A DNA stretch of 64,000 bases from CAZRCZ01 sp964598765 (GTDB taxonomy: Bacteria; Sumerlaeota; Sumerlaeia; MVZB01; JAJFLK01). Location: assembly GCA_964598765.1 (NCBI GenBank), contig CAZRCZ010000011.1, forward strand, positions 1-64,000. Direction: 5' to 3'. This document shows positions 62,822 through 64,000 of this stretch, piece by piece. Position 1 is the first letter of the stretch; each line of letters opens with the position of its first letter. The notes beneath the pieces were generated by a model. That model had not been told where the DNA came from. It made no database searches and was given only the letters and a program-made list of their open reading frames with translations. Both the position numbers and the translations under genes were made by a program.

Positions 62822-63076
62822 ATGAATAAGCGCAAATTGCTCGAAAAAGCCTTGACGCAGTCTCGGAATCTCAGGTTCACTGAACTCAAGGCGCTCGTTG
62901 AGGCTTTCGGCTTTCATTTGGATCGCGTCCGAGGGAGTCATCATATTTTCAGGCGCGCGGGCATCTTGGAAATGGTGAACATTCAAGATTGCGGCGGCAT
63001 GGCCAAGGCGTAACAGGTGCGCCGGTTCTTGGAAATCGTGGAAGAATACAATTTGACGCTTGGAGAAGAAGAATGA
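62822..63076 (+). pseudogene. hicA: HicA-family toxin gene with internal stop codon
   Basis: Residues 1-63 match HicA (LRFTELKALVEAFGFHLDRV; GSHHIFRRAG), but codon 64 is TAA (63011-63013). The frame beyond it still reads HicA-like: QVRRFLEIVEEYNLTLGEEE to the TGA at 63076, which overlaps hicB's ATG. So the gene was full length until a nonsense change (TAC or TAT to TAA). Toxin probably inactive, or TAA read through. Confidence 0.85.
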
Positions 63077-63294
63077 AGGACTACCACATCAACCTTTTCT
63101 ACAGCGAGCCGGACGAAGGATGGATCGCCGACATCCCCGATCTGAGGTTTTGCTCGGCGTTCGGGAAAACTCCCGAAGAGAAGTTGCACGAAGTCCTGAC
63201 CGCCAAGGAAGCGTGGTTGGAAACCGCGCGCGGCGAAGGGCGCCCCATCCCGGAACCCCGATTCCGCCCCGCGATTTATCAGATCGCGTCCTAA
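63073..63294 (+). CDS. hicB: HicB-family antitoxin
   Basis: A 73-residue protein (MKDYHINLFYSEPDEGWIADIPDL) with the HicB N-terminal fold, including AFGKTPEEKLHEVLTAKEAWLE. It lacks the DNA-binding RHH tail of longer HicBs. The ATG overlaps the ancestral hicA stop (63073-63076). It should neutralise HicA, now broken. Confidence 0.8.
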   Translation: MKDYHINLFYSEPDEGWIADIPDLRFCSAFGKTPEEKLHEVLTAKEAWLETARGEGRPIPEPRFRPAIYQIAS

Positions 63295-63384
63295 CACAGC
63301 CGCCCGTCCCCAAACCAAACCGGCCATGAGATTTGAGTCTTCTTGTTTCCGTCCTTCTCTCTCGCGTCTTTAGAAGATGCCCGC

Positions 63385-64000
63385 ATGGACGACGCCAAAA
63401 AGCCAAAATCGAATCCGTTGGTCTGGATCTTCAGCGCGCTTGCGATCCTTTTTGTGATCGTTGCCAGCGCGATTCTGGCGTTTCCCTTGTATGTCAAGAA
63501 CCGCGTGAACAGCCTGCTCCCGCCGGAAGCCCATCAATTTCTGAAGAGTCAGGTGGTTATTCCCGATTCGTGGCTAGAGGCTCCGCCGTTCCCGAGCGAT
63601 CTTCTTGAACTCTCCGAGAAATTGCGTGTCGCATATCGGAATCATGGAGAGAACCAGTCCGTTGAGGACTACAAGGACGCAAATCAAATGGCGGCCGATC
63701 TCCTCAATAGGGAACCATTGAGCGATGAATCGTGGTTGAGGATACCTCAAATCCTCAAGGGTTCAGAGGAATTTATCAACCTCCTGCAACAACTGACCGC
63801 GCGGGCGGATTACGAATACAGCGCGTTGCCCGGATACGACCAAGACTCCATAGAAGTAAATTTCATGCTTGCGGAAACCGCCGCCCAGCATCTGTGCCTG
63901 AAGGCTTACAACCTAGCTCACGATGGCAATTGGGAAAAGGCTCTTGAAGCCGACCTTGAAATCTTTAGGTTATGTCGCCGGAAACCCTATGCCACATGGA
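63385..64000 (+). CDS. Membrane-anchored protein, 3' end beyond window
   Basis: A partial frame of 205 codons from ATG 63385 to the window edge. The N-terminus is MDDAKKPKSNPLVWIFSALA with one membrane segment (residues about 13-36), then a helical soluble part (for example LNREPLSDESWLRIPQI and HDGNWEKALEADLEIF). No domain recognised. The region 63295-63384 upstream holds no gene. Confidence 0.6.
   Translation, partial: MDDAKKPKSNPLVWIFSALAILFVIVASAILAFPLYVKNRVNSLLPPEAHQFLKSQVVIPDSWLEAPPFPSDLLELSEKLRVAYRNHGENQSVEDYKDANQMAADLLNREPLSDESWLRIPQILKGSEEFINLLQQLTARADYEYSALPGYDQDSIEVNFMLAETAAQHLCLKAYNLAHDGNWEKALEADLEIFRLCRRKPYATW

Overview
The window is one stretch of a bacterial chromosome with high to moderate GC and genes on both strands. 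Housekeeping genes are present: recA, zapA, tsaE, rplU-rpmA, purD, a cysteine desulfurase and dinB. At least seven secreted proteins carry lipobox-type signals, and there are Tat-like leaders and a VanY-type peptidase, so a Gram-negative-type (diderm) envelope is likely. The mix of a GH116-like glycosidase, Gfo/Idh oxidoreductase, sugar-phosphate isomerase family, TPR lipoproteins, a PknB-like kinase and many intergenic palindromes resembles poorly cultivated environmental phyla (PVC, Sumerlaeota or Hydrogenedentota type). No rRNA or tRNA is visible, so the phylum cannot be fixed from this window.

Layout. 0-5 kb: Gfo/Idh oxidoreductase, an RHH antitoxin-like gene with an HNH gene, higBA, a ZapB-like coiled coil, zapA and recA. 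5-9 kb: small membrane proteins, a palindrome array, then a coupled trio of lipoprotein, multi-cluster radical SAM enzyme (tetraether-synthase-like) and Lgt-like transferase. 9-18 kb: TPR and lipoprotein genes, tsaE, an AT-rich region with DnaA-box-like sites, and a PASTA protein. 18-30 kb: epimerase, a PemK-like toxin-antitoxin pair, esterase, purD, a BglII-type restriction-modification pair, cysteine desulfurase, and an NtrB/NtrC-like two-component pair. 30-38 kb: archaeal/eukaryal-type tRNA methylthiotransferase, membrane proteins, acyl-CoA ligase and dinB. 38-43 kb: an accessory segment bracketed by dinB and a broken copy of its 5' end. It contains a 146-bp hairpin element and a ~2.6-kb module with terminal inverted repeats, carrying an EcoRI-family methylase and a DUF262-HNH protein. 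43-56 kb: TPR lipoproteins, rplU-rpmA-SH3-wecB, glycan genes including a glycosyltransferase-radical SAM fusion, a vapBC-like pair, VanY and MsrB. 56-64 kb: a divergent biotin carboxylase/BCCP fusion, a Ser/Thr kinase, a GH116-like enzyme, hicAB with a stop codon inside hicA, and a partial membrane protein.

Genes in operons here very often overlap by four bases (ATGA or GTGA). This helps fix start codons and reveals a probable ATA start for the UDP-GlcNAc 2-epimerase gene. The most unusual features are the TIR-bounded methylase/DUF262-HNH module, the radical SAM/Lgt trio, the glycosyltransferase-radical SAM fusion, and palindromic or purine-rich repeats that have entered reading frames of purD, the cysteine desulfurase, the radical SAM gene and the acyl-CoA ligase.
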